Of a stretch of 64,000 nucleotides of DNA, positions 22,986 to 30,143 are shown one piece after another. The translations under genes and the position numbers were made by a program. The stretch covers positions 124,001-188,000 of the forward strand of contig NZ_KQ948553.1 in the NCBI RefSeq assembly GCF_001514125.1, in the 5' to 3' direction. The notes under the pieces are model-generated. The model was not told where the DNA came from, searched no databases, and saw nothing but the letters and a program-made list of their open reading frames with translations. The stretch is from Streptomyces longwoodensis (lineage in GTDB: Bacteria; Actinomycetota; Actinomycetes; Streptomycetales; Streptomycetaceae). Every line of letters starts with the position of its first letter. Position 1 is the first letter of the stretch.

Positions 22986-23269
22986 CCGCGCACCGCCTTC
23001 ACCGCGCGCGCCGCGTATCCGGCGGCCGTGTCACCGGCCTGGACGTCGGGGAACAGGTCCAGCACCTCGGCGTAGAACACCGCGCCCTGCGCCTCGGTCC
23101 GCTCCCGCACGAACGCGGCGAGTTCCGCCTCGCTGTACGGGGCTCCGCTCGCGCGGCGCTGCAACTCGCCGGCCAGCTCGGCCGCCTTGGCGTGGATCTC
23201 GTCGCTGACCTGCCCGGACCCGGCCGGTTCCTCTTCGCGGGCGCGGGGCGCCCCACTACTCTTGCTCAC
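22982..23269 (-). CDS. Hypothetical acidic protein (95 aa)
   Basis: Start at 23269. The chain is helical and acidic (VSDEIHAKAAELAGELQRRA, YSEAELAAFVRERTEAQGAV) with an apolar strand AVFYAEVLDLFPDV. No family recognised. It is divergent from the HTH gene at 23433; the 163 bp between them contain a perfect operator-like palindrome, so its expression is probably controlled by that regulator. Confidence 0.68.
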   Translation of the reverse strand: MSKSSGAPRAREEEPAGSGQVSDEIHAKAAELAGELQRRASGAPYSEAELAAFVRERTEAQGAVFYAEVLDLFPDVQAGDTAAGYAARAVKAVRG

Positions 23270-23377
23270 GTTCGCACTCCTGGTAGCTCAGGTGGGCGAC
23301 CGGCGCCGGGCGGCCTTCCACAACACGCCCGGCGCCGTTCTTTGTTGACGCACGGCACCGGCGGTGCCGCTTGCCTC

Positions 23378-23401
23378 GACTTTATGGGACCCCATAAAGT
23401 C
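23378..23401. promoter_or_regulatory. Operator-like palindrome in divergent promoter region
   Basis: Perfect 11-bp inverted repeat GACTTTATGGG / CCCATAAAGTC with a 2-bp centre, midway between divergent genes starting at 23269 (-) and 23433 (+). A second, smaller dyad GGCACC-GGC-GGTGCC lies at 23353-23367. The neighbouring HTH protein is the obvious candidate ligand. Confidence 0.7.
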
Positions 23402-23432
23402 AGCGCAAGCGGCTACCCGCGAAGGGAGCGGG

Positions 23433-23768
23433 ATGGCTGAGGAACGGGACAGCACGGAGGAGGCACGGCGGGTGGCTGACGCACTGCGTGCCATCGAAGA
23501 GATGGACGACCCGGACCGGCAGGCGAGAGCGATCACCGAGGTCTTGCGGGTCCAGGTGGACAGCGCGCCGACCTTGAAGGAGTTGCGCCGCGCCTGGGTG
23601 CTGGGGAAGCGGGCCGAGAAGGTCACCTACAAGGTGATCGCCGAGACGCTCGGGGTGTCGATCTCCACCGTGCAGGACATCGAACGCGGCTACTCCGGGT
23701 CCGGGAAGAACCGGCCGCGCACGGGGAGGCGGAAGCGGGCAGCGAGCGACGGAGACGGCGAAGCCTGA
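23433..23768 (+). CDS. Helix-turn-helix regulator (111 aa)
   Basis: ATG 23433 follows GAAGGGAG. The N-terminal half is an acidic helix (STEEARRVADALRAIEEMDD). The C-terminal half has YKVIAETLGVSISTVQDIER, a helix-turn-helix of the sigma-region-4/XRE kind, followed by a basic tail (GKNRPRTGRRKRA). Likely a transcriptional regulator of the divergent minus-strand genes and of itself through the palindrome at 23378-23401. Equivalent small regulators control transfer genes in Streptomyces plasmids, but identity with any named one is not shown. Confidence 0.78.
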   Translation: MAEERDSTEEARRVADALRAIEEMDDPDRQARAITEVLRVQVDSAPTLKELRRAWVLGKRAEKVTYKVIAETLGVSISTVQDIERGYSGSGKNRPRTGRRKRAASDGDGEA

Positions 23769-23855
23769 AACCGCGCGCCGGTCGCAACTCGTCGTGTTCT
23801 TCGGTCGTTGATCAGCCCGACCCGACCACGCTTCGTCCACCCAGGAGTCATGACC

Positions 23856-24392
23856 ATGCGTAGAGCCCTGCTGTTAGTCGTCGCCGGCGTCGCGTCCGTC
23901 GGCCTGCTCACCGCGTGCGGGGGCGGTGACGACGACGCGTCGTCGAAGCCGAGCCTCACCATCTCGGCGGAGCCGCTGAACCCGGACGGCGGCTCGATGC
24001 CGACGTCGGTCACGGCGCAGCAGGTCCTCGCGCGGCTGTCGGGCAAGGTGAGCGCGGCGAAGCCGGGCACGGTCGTCACGGCCGAGAACGACAAGAACAA
24101 GCTGATGGGCCGCCCGCACCAGTACACGTCGAAGGTGACGTTCACCGACTCGCGTATCGCGGCGTCGGACACCGAGGGCCTGGACAAGGACGACTCGCTG
24201 CGGGGTGGGGCGGTCGAGGTGTTCGGGTCGGCGGAGGACGCGAAGGCCCGCTCGGAGTACATCCAGTCGGTGACGAAGTCGATGCCGATGCTCGCCGAGT
24301 ACCACTACCTGGACGGGCCGGTCCTGGTGCGGGTGTCGCACTACCTGACCCCGCAGCAGGCCGGCGAGTACGAGGCGGCCCTGCACGGCTGA
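23856..24392 (+). CDS. Secreted lipoprotein with a TTA codon (178 aa)
   Basis: ATG 23856 lies 8 nt after AGGAG; the ATG six bases earlier would be too close. The signal peptide RRALLLVVAGVASVGLL ends in lipobox LTAC, giving a lipid-anchored Cys. The mature part is a small soluble domain (SVTAQQVLARLSGKVSA, TVVTAENDKNKLMGRPHQYT, KVTFTDSRIA, AVEVFGSAEDAKARSEYIQS). Function unknown; may be a surface lipoprotein of the transfer or exclusion system. Codon 7 is TTA (23874-23876), so full expression should need bldA. Confidence 0.82.
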   Translation: MRRALLLVVAGVASVGLLTACGGGDDDASSKPSLTISAEPLNPDGGSMPTSVTAQQVLARLSGKVSAAKPGTVVTAENDKNKLMGRPHQYTSKVTFTDSRIAASDTEGLDKDDSLRGGAVEVFGSAEDAKARSEYIQSVTKSMPMLAEYHYLDGPVLVRVSHYLTPQQAGEYEAALHG

Positions 24393-24427
24393 CGCGCGCC
24401 GTATTCTGGGCGTGCGCGTCCACGCAA

Positions 24428-24464
24428 CGAAGCCCCGGCGGCTGCCCTGCCTGCCGGGGCTTCG
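24428..24464. terminator. Bidirectional terminator-like hairpin
   Basis: Perfect 12-bp inverted repeat CGAAGCCCCGGC / GCCGGGGCTTCG with a 13-nt loop, between the convergent lipoprotein gene and the gene ending at 24471. Confidence 0.72.
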
Positions 24465-24470
24465 TGGTGT

Positions 24471-24788
24471 TCAGGGGGAGGGGTCGGTGTCGGGGTCGTC
24501 GACGAGGCTGAGGGTGACCTTGCGGACGAGGCGGACGCCGCTGTCGGGGTGTTCGCGGCGGCGCCGCCGGTAGAGGTCGACGGCGCGGTCGCGGTCGGTG
24601 AGGTCGCGGGCGAGGGTGCCGTAGCGGTCCTTGATGCGGGCTTCGATCTGCCAGCGGGTGGCGGGCGGGGCGGTCTCGGGGCCGTCGATGCCCGCGCGGT
24701 CGATGCGGGCACGAAGCCGGTCCAGCTCGTCGTAGAGGGCGTCGAGTTGCTCGCTGGTGAGGTCGTCGAGGTGGGTGCGGTCGGTCAT
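24471..24788 (-). CDS. Hypothetical coiled-coil protein (105 aa)
   Basis: ATG 24788 overlaps the stop of the 77-aa gene (ATGA). The first half (LTSEQLDALYDELDRLRARIDRAG) is a clear coiled coil; the second half is basic (LYRRRRREHPDSGVRLVRKV). No family recognised. Last gene of a run of overlapping small genes reaching back to 29621, ended by the 24428-24464 hairpin. Confidence 0.7.
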   Translation of the reverse strand: MTDRTHLDDLTSEQLDALYDELDRLRARIDRAGIDGPETAPPATRWQIEARIKDRYGTLARDLTDRDRAVDLYRRRRREHPDSGVRLVRKVTLSLVDDPDTDPSP

Positions 24789-25018
24789 CGCAGTCCCTTC
24801 GGTGCGGGCCCGTACGGGCTGGCCCAGGCCGGCCGGTCCGGGCGGAAGCGGACGGAACGCAGGTAGTCGGCCAACCGCTGCATGTGGGCGGCGGATTCCC
24901 GGATCTGCTCGGCGGCCCAGGCGAGGAGTTTCCGCAGCCGCTGGAACCAGGTGCGGGCGGCGTCGAGGGCGGCGCCGACGGCGCGGGCTTGCTCGGGGGT
25001 CAGGAGGGTGATGCGCAC
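24785..25018 (-). CDS. Hypothetical helical protein (77 aa)
   Basis: ATG 25018. Mostly helical and basic: LTPEQARAVGAALDAARTWF, LRKLLAWAAEQIRESAAHM, then ADYLRSVRFRPDRPAW. Overlaps the downstream gene by 4 nt. No family recognised. A GC hairpin at 25040-25069 precedes it. Confidence 0.65.
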   Translation of the reverse strand: MRITLLTPEQARAVGAALDAARTWFQRLRKLLAWAAEQIRESAAHMQRLADYLRSVRFRPDRPAWASPYGPAPKGLR

Positions 25019-25039
25019 GGGTTCTCCGGGGTGTGGTCG

Positions 25040-25069
25040 GGGCCCGGCCGTCGGATGGCGGCCGGGCCC
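25040..25069. terminator. GC hairpin
   Basis: Perfect 11-bp inverted repeat GGGCCCGGCCG / CGGCCGGGCCC with an 8-nt loop, just after the 145-aa gene. Confidence 0.5.
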
Positions 25070-25078
25070 GGGCGGGGG

Positions 25079-25516
25079 TCAGTCGGCGGGCTGCTTGTAG
25101 GGGTGCCAGGCGACGGTGTCGCGGTGGTGGAGGTTGCGGGCGACGATCGCCGGCCAGTCGGTGTGCTCGTGGTCCCGGGGGGCTTCGGGTGTGCGTTCCC
25201 AGTCCTGGAAGCCGATGTCATCGGCGAGGAGGGCTTCTTCCAGGCAGGCGCCGCACACGCCTTCGGCTCCGCTCCACTCCAGGTGGTCGGGCTGGTAGTC
25301 GGGGTGGACGGTGGCGTGCCGGGCGGCGGCTTCACGGAGGAGGCGGCGCCAGTCGACGGCCTCCGCGACGCGTTCGAGGATCGCCGTCGCGGCGTCCTTC
25401 ACGGCCTCGTAGTCGGCGTTCGGTATGGACACGCACTCGCCGATCAGGCCGTTGAAGACCTGCGCACCGATGGCGTCCTGTAACAGGCACTCGATCACGC
25501 GGCGTCGGTTGGGCAC
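25079..25516 (-). CDS. Hypothetical protein with CxxC and a TTA codon (145 aa)
   Basis: ATG 25516. The chain starts MPNRRRVIECLLQDAIG; codon 12 (Leu in CLLQ) is TTA (25481-25483), the rare Streptomyces codon read by bldA tRNA. A CGACLEEALLADDIG motif gives one CxxC. Helical N-terminal half (YEAVKDAATAILERVAEAVD), then a mixed region rich in His and Trp (HPDYQPDHLEW, NLHHRDTVAWHPY). No family recognised. Three bases separate it from the upstream gene. Confidence 0.7.
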   Translation of the reverse strand: MPNRRRVIECLLQDAIGAQVFNGLIGECVSIPNADYEAVKDAATAILERVAEAVDWRRLLREAAARHATVHPDYQPDHLEWSGAEGVCGACLEEALLADDIGFQDWERTPEAPRDHEHTDWPAIVARNLHHRDTVAWHPYKQPAD

Positions 25517-25519
25517 GGG

Positions 25520-25735
25520 TCAGGCTCCTATGGGCTCGATCTGGATTCGCTGCGGGGGGACGCCGGCCTGGAGCTGCCGGTACAGCAGCTGGAGGCGGGC
25601 CCGGGCCGCTGGGTCGCGGCGGCTGAGCTGGGTGCGGGCCGGGGCGGGGAGGGCGTCCCAGCAGTCCCAGCACAGGTACTGGCCGGTGCGGCGCCGCCCG
25701 TCGCACGCGGGGTTGGGGCACGGGTAGGTGGTCAC
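25520..25735 (-). CDS. Small zinc-ribbon protein (71 aa)
   Basis: GTG 25735 overlaps the stop of the upstream gene (GTGA). CPNPACDGRRRTGQ with LCWDCWDALP supplies four cysteines in two CxxC-like pairs, typical of a zinc ribbon. The rest is a basic helix (ARTQLSRRDPAARARLQLL). No specific family. The same zinc-ribbon-plus-helix layout occurs in small phage and plasmid proteins. Confidence 0.68.
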   Translation of the reverse strand: MTTYPCPNPACDGRRRTGQYLCWDCWDALPAPARTQLSRRDPAARARLQLLYRQLQAGVPPQRIQIEPIGA

Positions 25736-26025
25736 GACGCTCCCTGCGCGGAGCCGATGGTCTGGACGGTGCTGACGAGCCACACCATGGCGACCTGCTC
25801 GGCGTGCTGACTGCTGTAGCCGCGGCGGGTGAGTTCATGGCGGATGCCGTCGGCGTGGTCGAAGACGGGCGCGAGCATCTCCGCGACGGCCATCAGGTTC
25901 GCGACAAGCACGTTGCGCTGCTCGGCGATCTCCTCCGGGGTCGGTGCCTTCGGCGTCTGCGGCGGGGGGTTCTGGCCGGACATCATCGCCATGAGGCGCT
26001 CCAGGCCGGTGGGACGGTCGGTCAT
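25732..26025 (-). CDS. Hypothetical protein (97 aa)
   Basis: ATG 26025 overlaps the stop of the upstream gene. Features: LERLMAMMSGQNPPPQ, an acidic EEIAEQRNVLVANLMAVAEM helix, and YSSQHAEQVAMVWLVSTVQT, a second amphipathic helix. No membrane helix of full length. No family recognised. Part of the tightly overlapped run between 24471 and 27666. Confidence 0.66.
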   Translation of the reverse strand: MTDRPTGLERLMAMMSGQNPPPQTPKAPTPEEIAEQRNVLVANLMAVAEMLAPVFDHADGIRHELTRRGYSSQHAEQVAMVWLVSTVQTIGSAQGAS

Positions 26026-26312
26026 CGGCGGTCCTTCGCGTCCGCGTCGAGGGCGGCCTGTACGCGGGCGGCGATGCGGCGCAGCTCGGTGGTGGCGTGC
26101 ACGGCGGCGCTGATGTCGGGGGTGCTGTCGATCTGGTCGGCGGCGGCGTTCAGCACGGCGGCGATCTCGGCGTCGGCGACCTTCATGACGGCGTCGGCGA
26201 GGCGGGTCCGGTCGTCGCGGCGCTGCACGAGGGCGTAGGGGTCGGCGGCCAGGAGGGCGGCGAGGTAGTCCTCGCGCCGCTCGTCGGGGGCGGGCTGAGG
26301 GAGGGTGGTCAT
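26022..26312 (-). CDS. Hypothetical helical protein (96 aa)
   Basis: ATG 26312. Almost entirely helical and acidic (EDYLAALLAADPYALVQRRD, LADAVMKVADAEIAAVLNAA, HATTELRRIAARVQAALDAD). Overlaps both neighbours by 4 nt. No family recognised; shape suggests a small structural or adaptor protein. Confidence 0.66.
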   Translation of the reverse strand: MTTLPQPAPDERREDYLAALLAADPYALVQRRDDRTRLADAVMKVADAEIAAVLNAAADQIDSTPDISAAVHATTELRRIAARVQAALDADAKDRR

Positions 26313-26497
26313 CGGCTGTCCTTGTGTGGGTGTTCGGGGCGCCGCTTCCAGATGCGGGCGGCGTCGTTCCAGGTGCGGATGCGGTTCCAGGTGGGGGCGG
26401 GCGCGTGGTTGAAGGTGAAGACCTCCATCGCGCGCCAGGTGCGGGCGTGCCGCCGCCGCTTGAGGCGGCGGCGGACACAGGGCGGGATCAGTCGCAC
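26309..26497 (-). CDS. Hypothetical very basic protein (62 aa)
   Basis: GTG 26497 overlaps the end of the 392-aa gene by 10 nt (ATG 26428 would give a 39-aa form). The first 20 residues are strongly basic (CVRRRLKRRRHARTW), followed by MEVFTFNHAPAPTWNRIRTW. A nucleic-acid-binding role is possible from charge alone. No family recognised. Confidence 0.55.
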   Translation of the reverse strand: MRLIPPCVRRRLKRRRHARTWRAMEVFTFNHAPAPTWNRIRTWNDAARIWKRRPEHPHKDSR

Positions 26498-27666
26498 TGC
26501 CGGGCCTGCTCGCGGGCGCGGTCGTGGGCTGCGGCGCGCGTGTTGTGGAGGTTCACGGCGAGCGGCGCACCGTCGGCCATGACGTAGCCGTACTGGGTCC
26601 ACTGACCGGTGCCGGTGGCGAACGTCCAGCCGACCGGGCTGACGGTGCCGGGCACCTCGACGGGCTCGAAGCGCTGGGCGGTGGGGCACATGTCGCGGAC
26701 CATGCGGCGGATGGCGACGATGCCGGTGTCCGGCTCGCTCACGCCGGCCGGGGGTTCGCCGCCGTCGTGCGGCCAGTGCGGGTCCGCTTCCGTGATCGGG
26801 GCCATGGGTTCCCCGCAGTCCGCGCACTTGCGGGACTTCACCCAGCCGCTGCCGTCCCTCGCCGGGTGCTCGGTGGTGACGTCCCAGGCGATGTGCTCGC
26901 AGTCGAGCACGCCGCTCTGGTGGAGCGCGGCGAGCGCCTGGGCCTGCCCGGCGGAGCACATCTCGGCGAACCGCATCCCGGGCCAGCACGTGAAGCAGGT
27001 CGCGGCGTGCGCGGCCGCCGCGTCGTACGCCGCGGTGGCCGCGTCGATCAGCGACATCGGCTTGGTGTCGGCCGGGGCAGGGTCCTCGGGGGGTGCGTAC
27101 AGGTGGCCGCGCGCCCAGCCGATGTGGGCGAGCTTCGGCTGGCCGCACTTCACGCACGGCGGCTCACCGGCGAGGAGCTGGTCGCGGATCTTGAGGCAGT
27201 GCTCCACGGTCGCGGCCTCGACGATCAGGCGGTGCTCCTGCCAGTCGTACAGGGTCGCGAACACCCCGGACCGGCCGATCGTGTAGCGCTCACCGCGGAA
27301 CTTGTCGCAGCCGCACGTGTCGATCGTGCACCCGCCCATGGCCGTGTTGTGCCAGTTCAGGGTGTGCGTGCAGTTGAAGCAGGGCGACGACAGCCGGTCC
27401 TGCGTGGTGGGCGGCTCCTGTCCGCCGATCCACGCGGCGAGCGCGTCGGCGTACGCCTGCCGGGCCTGCCCCGCCTGCGTTTCCAGGTCGGTCGCGGTCC
27501 GGTCCAGGCCGGCCAGGTGCGGGGCGAACTCGTGGGCCTTCGCGGCGATCTGCGGGGGCAGCAACTCCACGAGGCGCAGCGCGGTGCGTTCCTGCCCGGG
27601 GCGCGGGGTCAGGCACATCTGGAGGAACTCGCGCAGCGCCTCGGGGGTCTCGTACTGCTGGTCCAC
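26488..27666 (-). CDS. Hypothetical multi-zinc-ribbon protein (392 aa)
   Basis: GTG 27666 lies 7 nt after AAGGAG. Several cysteine pairs are visible: CFNCTHTLNWH with CTIDTCGC (about 100-120), CVKCGQPKLAHIG (about 180), CFTCWPG and CADCGEPM (about 285). The ribbons are separated by helical segments (LRLVELLPPQIAAKAHEF, MSLIDAATAAYDAAAAHA). Repeated His after each CxxC (HTLNWH, LAHIG) suggests CCHC or CCCH sites. No family assigned. It is the largest gene of the overlapped run and sits downstream of a hairpin at 27697-27725. Confidence 0.72.
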   Translation of the reverse strand: MDQQYETPEALREFLQMCLTPRPGQERTALRLVELLPPQIAAKAHEFAPHLAGLDRTATDLETQAGQARQAYADALAAWIGGQEPPTTQDRLSSPCFNCTHTLNWHNTAMGGCTIDTCGCDKFRGERYTIGRSGVFATLYDWQEHRLIVEAATVEHCLKIRDQLLAGEPPCVKCGQPKLAHIGWARGHLYAPPEDPAPADTKPMSLIDAATAAYDAAAAHAATCFTCWPGMRFAEMCSAGQAQALAALHQSGVLDCEHIAWDVTTEHPARDGSGWVKSRKCADCGEPMAPITEADPHWPHDGGEPPAGVSEPDTGIVAIRRMVRDMCPTAQRFEPVEVPGTVSPVGWTFATGTGQWTQYGYVMADGAPLAVNLHNTRAAAHDRAREQARQCD

Positions 27667-27696
27667 TCGGTGGGCTCCTTCGTAGGGTGGGTGCGG

Positions 27697-27725
27697 GCCG
27701 CCCCCTGGTGACAGCAGGGGGCGGC
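27697..27725. terminator. GC hairpin
   Basis: Perfect 11-bp inverted repeat GCCGCCCCCTG / CAGGGGGCGGC with a 7-nt loop, between the 276-aa and 392-aa genes. Confidence 0.5.
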
Positions 27726-27734
27726 TGCTCGTGG

Positions 27735-28565
27735 TCATGGGGCGGTGGTGCCGGTGGGGGTGTCGCTGTAGGACTCGCGGGTGCGGCCGGCCCCGTCGAC
27801 GTCGGGCTCGCGGTCGTCCTCGGCCTGTGCGCGCTTCGCCTGTGCGCGTGCCGTCTCCGGGTCCGGCCAGCAGTAGGTCTCGTCGTGGGCGAGGGACCAC
27901 GCCATCTGCCAGCCGTCCGGCGTCCACGCGCGGCGCACCATGCTGTCGCCGGGGTCGTGCAGGACGGCCCACTGGGTGCCGTCGTACGCCGGGTCGAGGC
28001 GCACGATCAACGGCGTGAAGTTCGGCGGGACCGGCGGCAGTCGGAACTCGGCGGCGTTGTGCAGCCGCTCCATCAGCCGGTCGATCCGGGCTAGCAGCTC
28101 CCCGTTGCGCTCGCGGAGCCTCTGCACCTCGTCGCGGGCCTCTGACCAGGACATGTTGCTGGCTTGGGCTGCCTGGTTCGCGAGGCCGGCGAACCCGGCG
28201 AGCTGCTTGTTCTGCCGTTCGAGGTGGAAGATCAGGCCCTCACGCTCGTGCGGCCGCCGCCGCTTCGCGCGGCGCTTCGCCGACTCCCACGCCAGGTGCA
28301 GCCGACCGTTCTTGTGGACCAGGTCGTCGGCCTGCTCGGCGGCGGCCAGGCACGCGGCGACGATCAGCTCGGACGGGGTGCCGGACGGGAACTCGATCGT
28401 CTCCCCGGCGGCGGGCTCGGTCAGGCTGGACGCGCCCTCGTCGCTGTGGACGCCCCACACGGCGCCGTTGCAGCGCAGCAGGCCGAGCGGGTTGTCCGGG
28501 TCGCCGGTCCAACCGGCTTCCTCCAGCGCCTCGACGACGTCCAGGCGCGGGTTCCAGGTCTTCAC
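27735..28565 (-). CDS. Hypothetical protein with central coiled coil (276 aa)
   Basis: ATG 28565. Residues 1-90 form an alpha/beta-like region (VVEALEEAGWTGDPDNPLGL, SELIVAACLAAAEQADDLVH). A basic stretch (KRRAKRRRPHEREG) precedes a coiled coil (WSEARDEVQRLRERNGELLA, RIDRLMERLHNAAEF). The C-terminal third contains WAVLHDPGDSMVRRAWTPDG and an acidic tail. No family recognised. Second gene after the replication-initiator-like gene. Confidence 0.7.
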   Translation of the reverse strand: MKTWNPRLDVVEALEEAGWTGDPDNPLGLLRCNGAVWGVHSDEGASSLTEPAAGETIEFPSGTPSELIVAACLAAAEQADDLVHKNGRLHLAWESAKRRAKRRRPHEREGLIFHLERQNKQLAGFAGLANQAAQASNMSWSEARDEVQRLRERNGELLARIDRLMERLHNAAEFRLPPVPPNFTPLIVRLDPAYDGTQWAVLHDPGDSMVRRAWTPDGWQMAWSLAHDETYCWPDPETARAQAKRAQAEDDREPDVDGAGRTRESYSDTPTGTTAP

Positions 28566-28586
28566 TGCGGGTGTCTCCTTCGGGTG

Positions 28587-29621
28587 TCAGGTGCCGAACT
28601 GGCGGCGCCGGGTGGCGTCGGTGTGCTCGGCGTGGAGGCAGTCCGGGCATCGGGCTGCCGGGTCTCGGTCGCGGAACTCACGGCCGCAGCCGCAGGTCCG
28701 CAGAGGGGCCAGGGGGTCCGTGGGGGGCGGCTGGAAGGCCGCTGGAACGTCCTGGCGGGGCTCGGCGGGGGTGGTGGGGACCGGCATCAGCAACGGGCCC
28801 TGTACGGGCTTGCTGCGGCCCTCGCGGGGCCTGCGGCGGGCCAGGGCCTCCCGGTGGGCGGAGCAACGCTTCCCGGCGCGCATCAGCGGCACCTTGCACA
28901 CCTCGCACCGGCCGAACGGCTCGTCGTCGTCCTGCTCCGGGATCTGCTCCCTCGAGGCCGACTCGCCCCCAACCACCTCAGGTTGAGGAACTACCTCAGC
29001 CACCTCTTGGGGAACCCCATGGGTAATACCTGGGTTGTTCGTGCCTCCGTGGCCCGAACCGGTAGTGCCACTGTGGCCCGAACCCCAACGTGCCTCTGTG
29101 GCACGAACCGGGTCGTCGTCCGTCGGCTCAGGTTCGTGCCTCTGTGGCCCGATCTGGTTCGTGCCTCTGTGGCCCGAACTCTCGTCCACGGGATTCGTGC
29201 CACTGTGGCCCGAACTTCCGTCCGGGGTACGCCGGCGGGCGGTCGCCTTGAGGTAGTCCTCTGCGGCCCTCCAGTCCGGCCGCACGTTGTCGCCGGGGAT
29301 GGCATAGAGCGCGGCCCGTCCACGGCGACGCTCGCCGTCGACGAGCACCACGCCCGCCCGTATCCCGGCGTCCAGGTACCGGCGAGCGTCCTGCTCACGA
29401 CAACCGGCCGCCTTCGCCAGGTCCTGAATCCGGATCGGCTTGCCGTCCCGGAACCGGAGCTGGCCCGAGGAAGCGGCCATCGCACGCAAGGCGTACAGCA
29501 TCGTCAGGAAACCGCCCTTGAGGCCGCGGGGCATCTCCCGCGACCACCTCCAGGCCAGCGCGTTACCGAAGGAGTTCGGCACCGCGCCTTCCTTGCGGTC
29601 GTCCTGCTCGTCCACGCTCAC
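28587..29621 (-). CDS. Replication-initiator-like winged-helix protein with internal iterons (344 aa)
   Basis: GTG 29621. The N-terminal 125 residues form a winged-helix region (LTMLYALRAMAASSGQL, IRIQDLAKAAGCREQDARRY, AGVVLVDGERRRGRAALYAI). This is followed by a low-complexity Gly/His/Thr stretch (SGHSGTN-like repeats) encoded by six 19-bp DNA repeats. The C-terminal part has CEVCKVPLMRAGKRC and CGCGREFRDRD...CPDCLHAEH zinc ribbons. A helix-turn-helix protein whose own gene holds iterons is a known layout for Rep proteins of some Streptomyces linear plasmids. It is therefore a candidate initiator, not proven. Confidence 0.66.
   Translation of the reverse strand: MSVDEQDDRKEGAVPNSFGNALAWRWSREMPRGLKGGFLTMLYALRAMAASSGQLRFRDGKPIRIQDLAKAAGCREQDARRYLDAGIRAGVVLVDGERRRGRAALYAIPGDNVRPDWRAAEDYLKATARRRTPDGSSGHSGTNPVDESSGHRGTNQIGPQRHEPEPTDDDPVRATEARWGSGHSGTTGSGHGGTNNPGITHGVPQEVAEVVPQPEVVGGESASREQIPEQDDDEPFGRCEVCKVPLMRAGKRCSAHREALARRRPREGRSKPVQGPLLMPVPTTPAEPRQDVPAAFQPPPTDPLAPLRTCGCGREFRDRDPAARCPDCLHAEHTDATRRRQFGT
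29041..29215. repeat. Six 19-bp iterons (candidate replication origin)
   Basis: Six copies of GTGCC(A/T)CTGTGGCCCGAAC start at 29041, 29065, 29090, 29136, 29161 and 29197, with spacings of 24, 25, 46, 25 and 36 bp. Copies 1, 3 and 4 carry one or two changes. Spacings near 2 helical turns plus a few bases suggest binding on one DNA face. They lie inside the initiator-like gene. Confidence 0.8.
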
Positions 29622-29712
29622 GGGGTCATCTCTCTGGTCGTGCTGGTGGGGTGGTGTCCTGCTCAGATCGTCGCTCGATCTTTAAACTTTTGCAAGTCTC
29701 ACCACTTTGGTA

Positions 29713-29742
29713 ACTCTGGCCATGCCTTACACTCTGGCCATG
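29713..29742 (+). promoter_or_regulatory. Promoter with direct repeats for the Phd-like gene
   Basis: ACTCTGGCCATG occurs twice, at 29713-29724 and 29731-29742, flanking the -10 TACACT. An 18-bp period would place both on one face of the helix, as in autoregulated antitoxin operators. Confidence 0.5.
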
Positions 29743-29949
29743 GACGCGAAGACCCCCGAGATGCAGGCCGACGGGATCCAAGACCTGCCCTTGACTCACG
29801 CGCGGGCGCAGCTGACGCAGCTCATCGAGGACGCCCGAGAGCGGCAGGTCTTCACGGCTCTCACCGAGCGGGGACGTCGCCGCATCTGCTTGGTCACGCC
29901 CGAGTTCGTCGACCGCGCGCGCCAGCTCATGGCCGAGCACGGCGACTGA
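29740..29949 (+). CDS. Orphan Phd/YefM-type antitoxin-like protein (69 aa)
   Basis: The segment LTHARAQLTQLIEDARERQV followed by TALTERGRRRICLVTPEFVD matches the Phd/YefM fold (helix, then TxxGxxxAxxV-like beta strands). Antitoxins of this family bind DNA and neutralise a RelE-type toxin. ATG 29740 is preferred over ATG 29722 because TACACT (29728-29733) lies 6 nt upstream, giving a leaderless mRNA as in the chromosomal antitoxin at 51179. No toxin gene follows on the same strand, so it may be an orphan that counters a toxin encoded elsewhere. Confidence 0.75.
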   Translation: MDAKTPEMQADGIQDLPLTHARAQLTQLIEDARERQVFTALTERGRRRICLVTPEFVDRARQLMAEHGD

Positions 29950-29960
29950 CGGGGCGCACC

Positions 29961-30143
29961 TCACTGCTCCCCCTCTCGCGCCCAGGACGGCACGCGCCGT
30001 ACGGGCTCCAGGCGGGGGCTGCTGGTGTGCCTGCGGGCGGCCCGGGCGAGGGCGCGGCGCACCATCGGCATGACGACCGGCGGGTGCCCCATGACGCCGG
30101 CCGCGCAGTTCATCACCACGAACACGAACAGGCCGAGCAGCAT
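29961..30143 (-). CDS. Small membrane protein (60 aa)
   Basis: ATG 30143 overlaps the stop of the upstream gene (TGATG). It begins with one apolar helix (MLLGLFVFVVMNCAAGVMG) and ends in a basic tail (VRRALARAARRHTSSPRLEP). Probably a single-span membrane protein with its tail in the cytoplasm. No family recognised. Last gene of the right-block run; 150 bp separate it from the initiator-like gene. Confidence 0.65.
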   Translation of the reverse strand: MLLGLFVFVVMNCAAGVMGHPPVVMPMVRRALARAARRHTSSPRLEPVRRVPSWAREGEQ

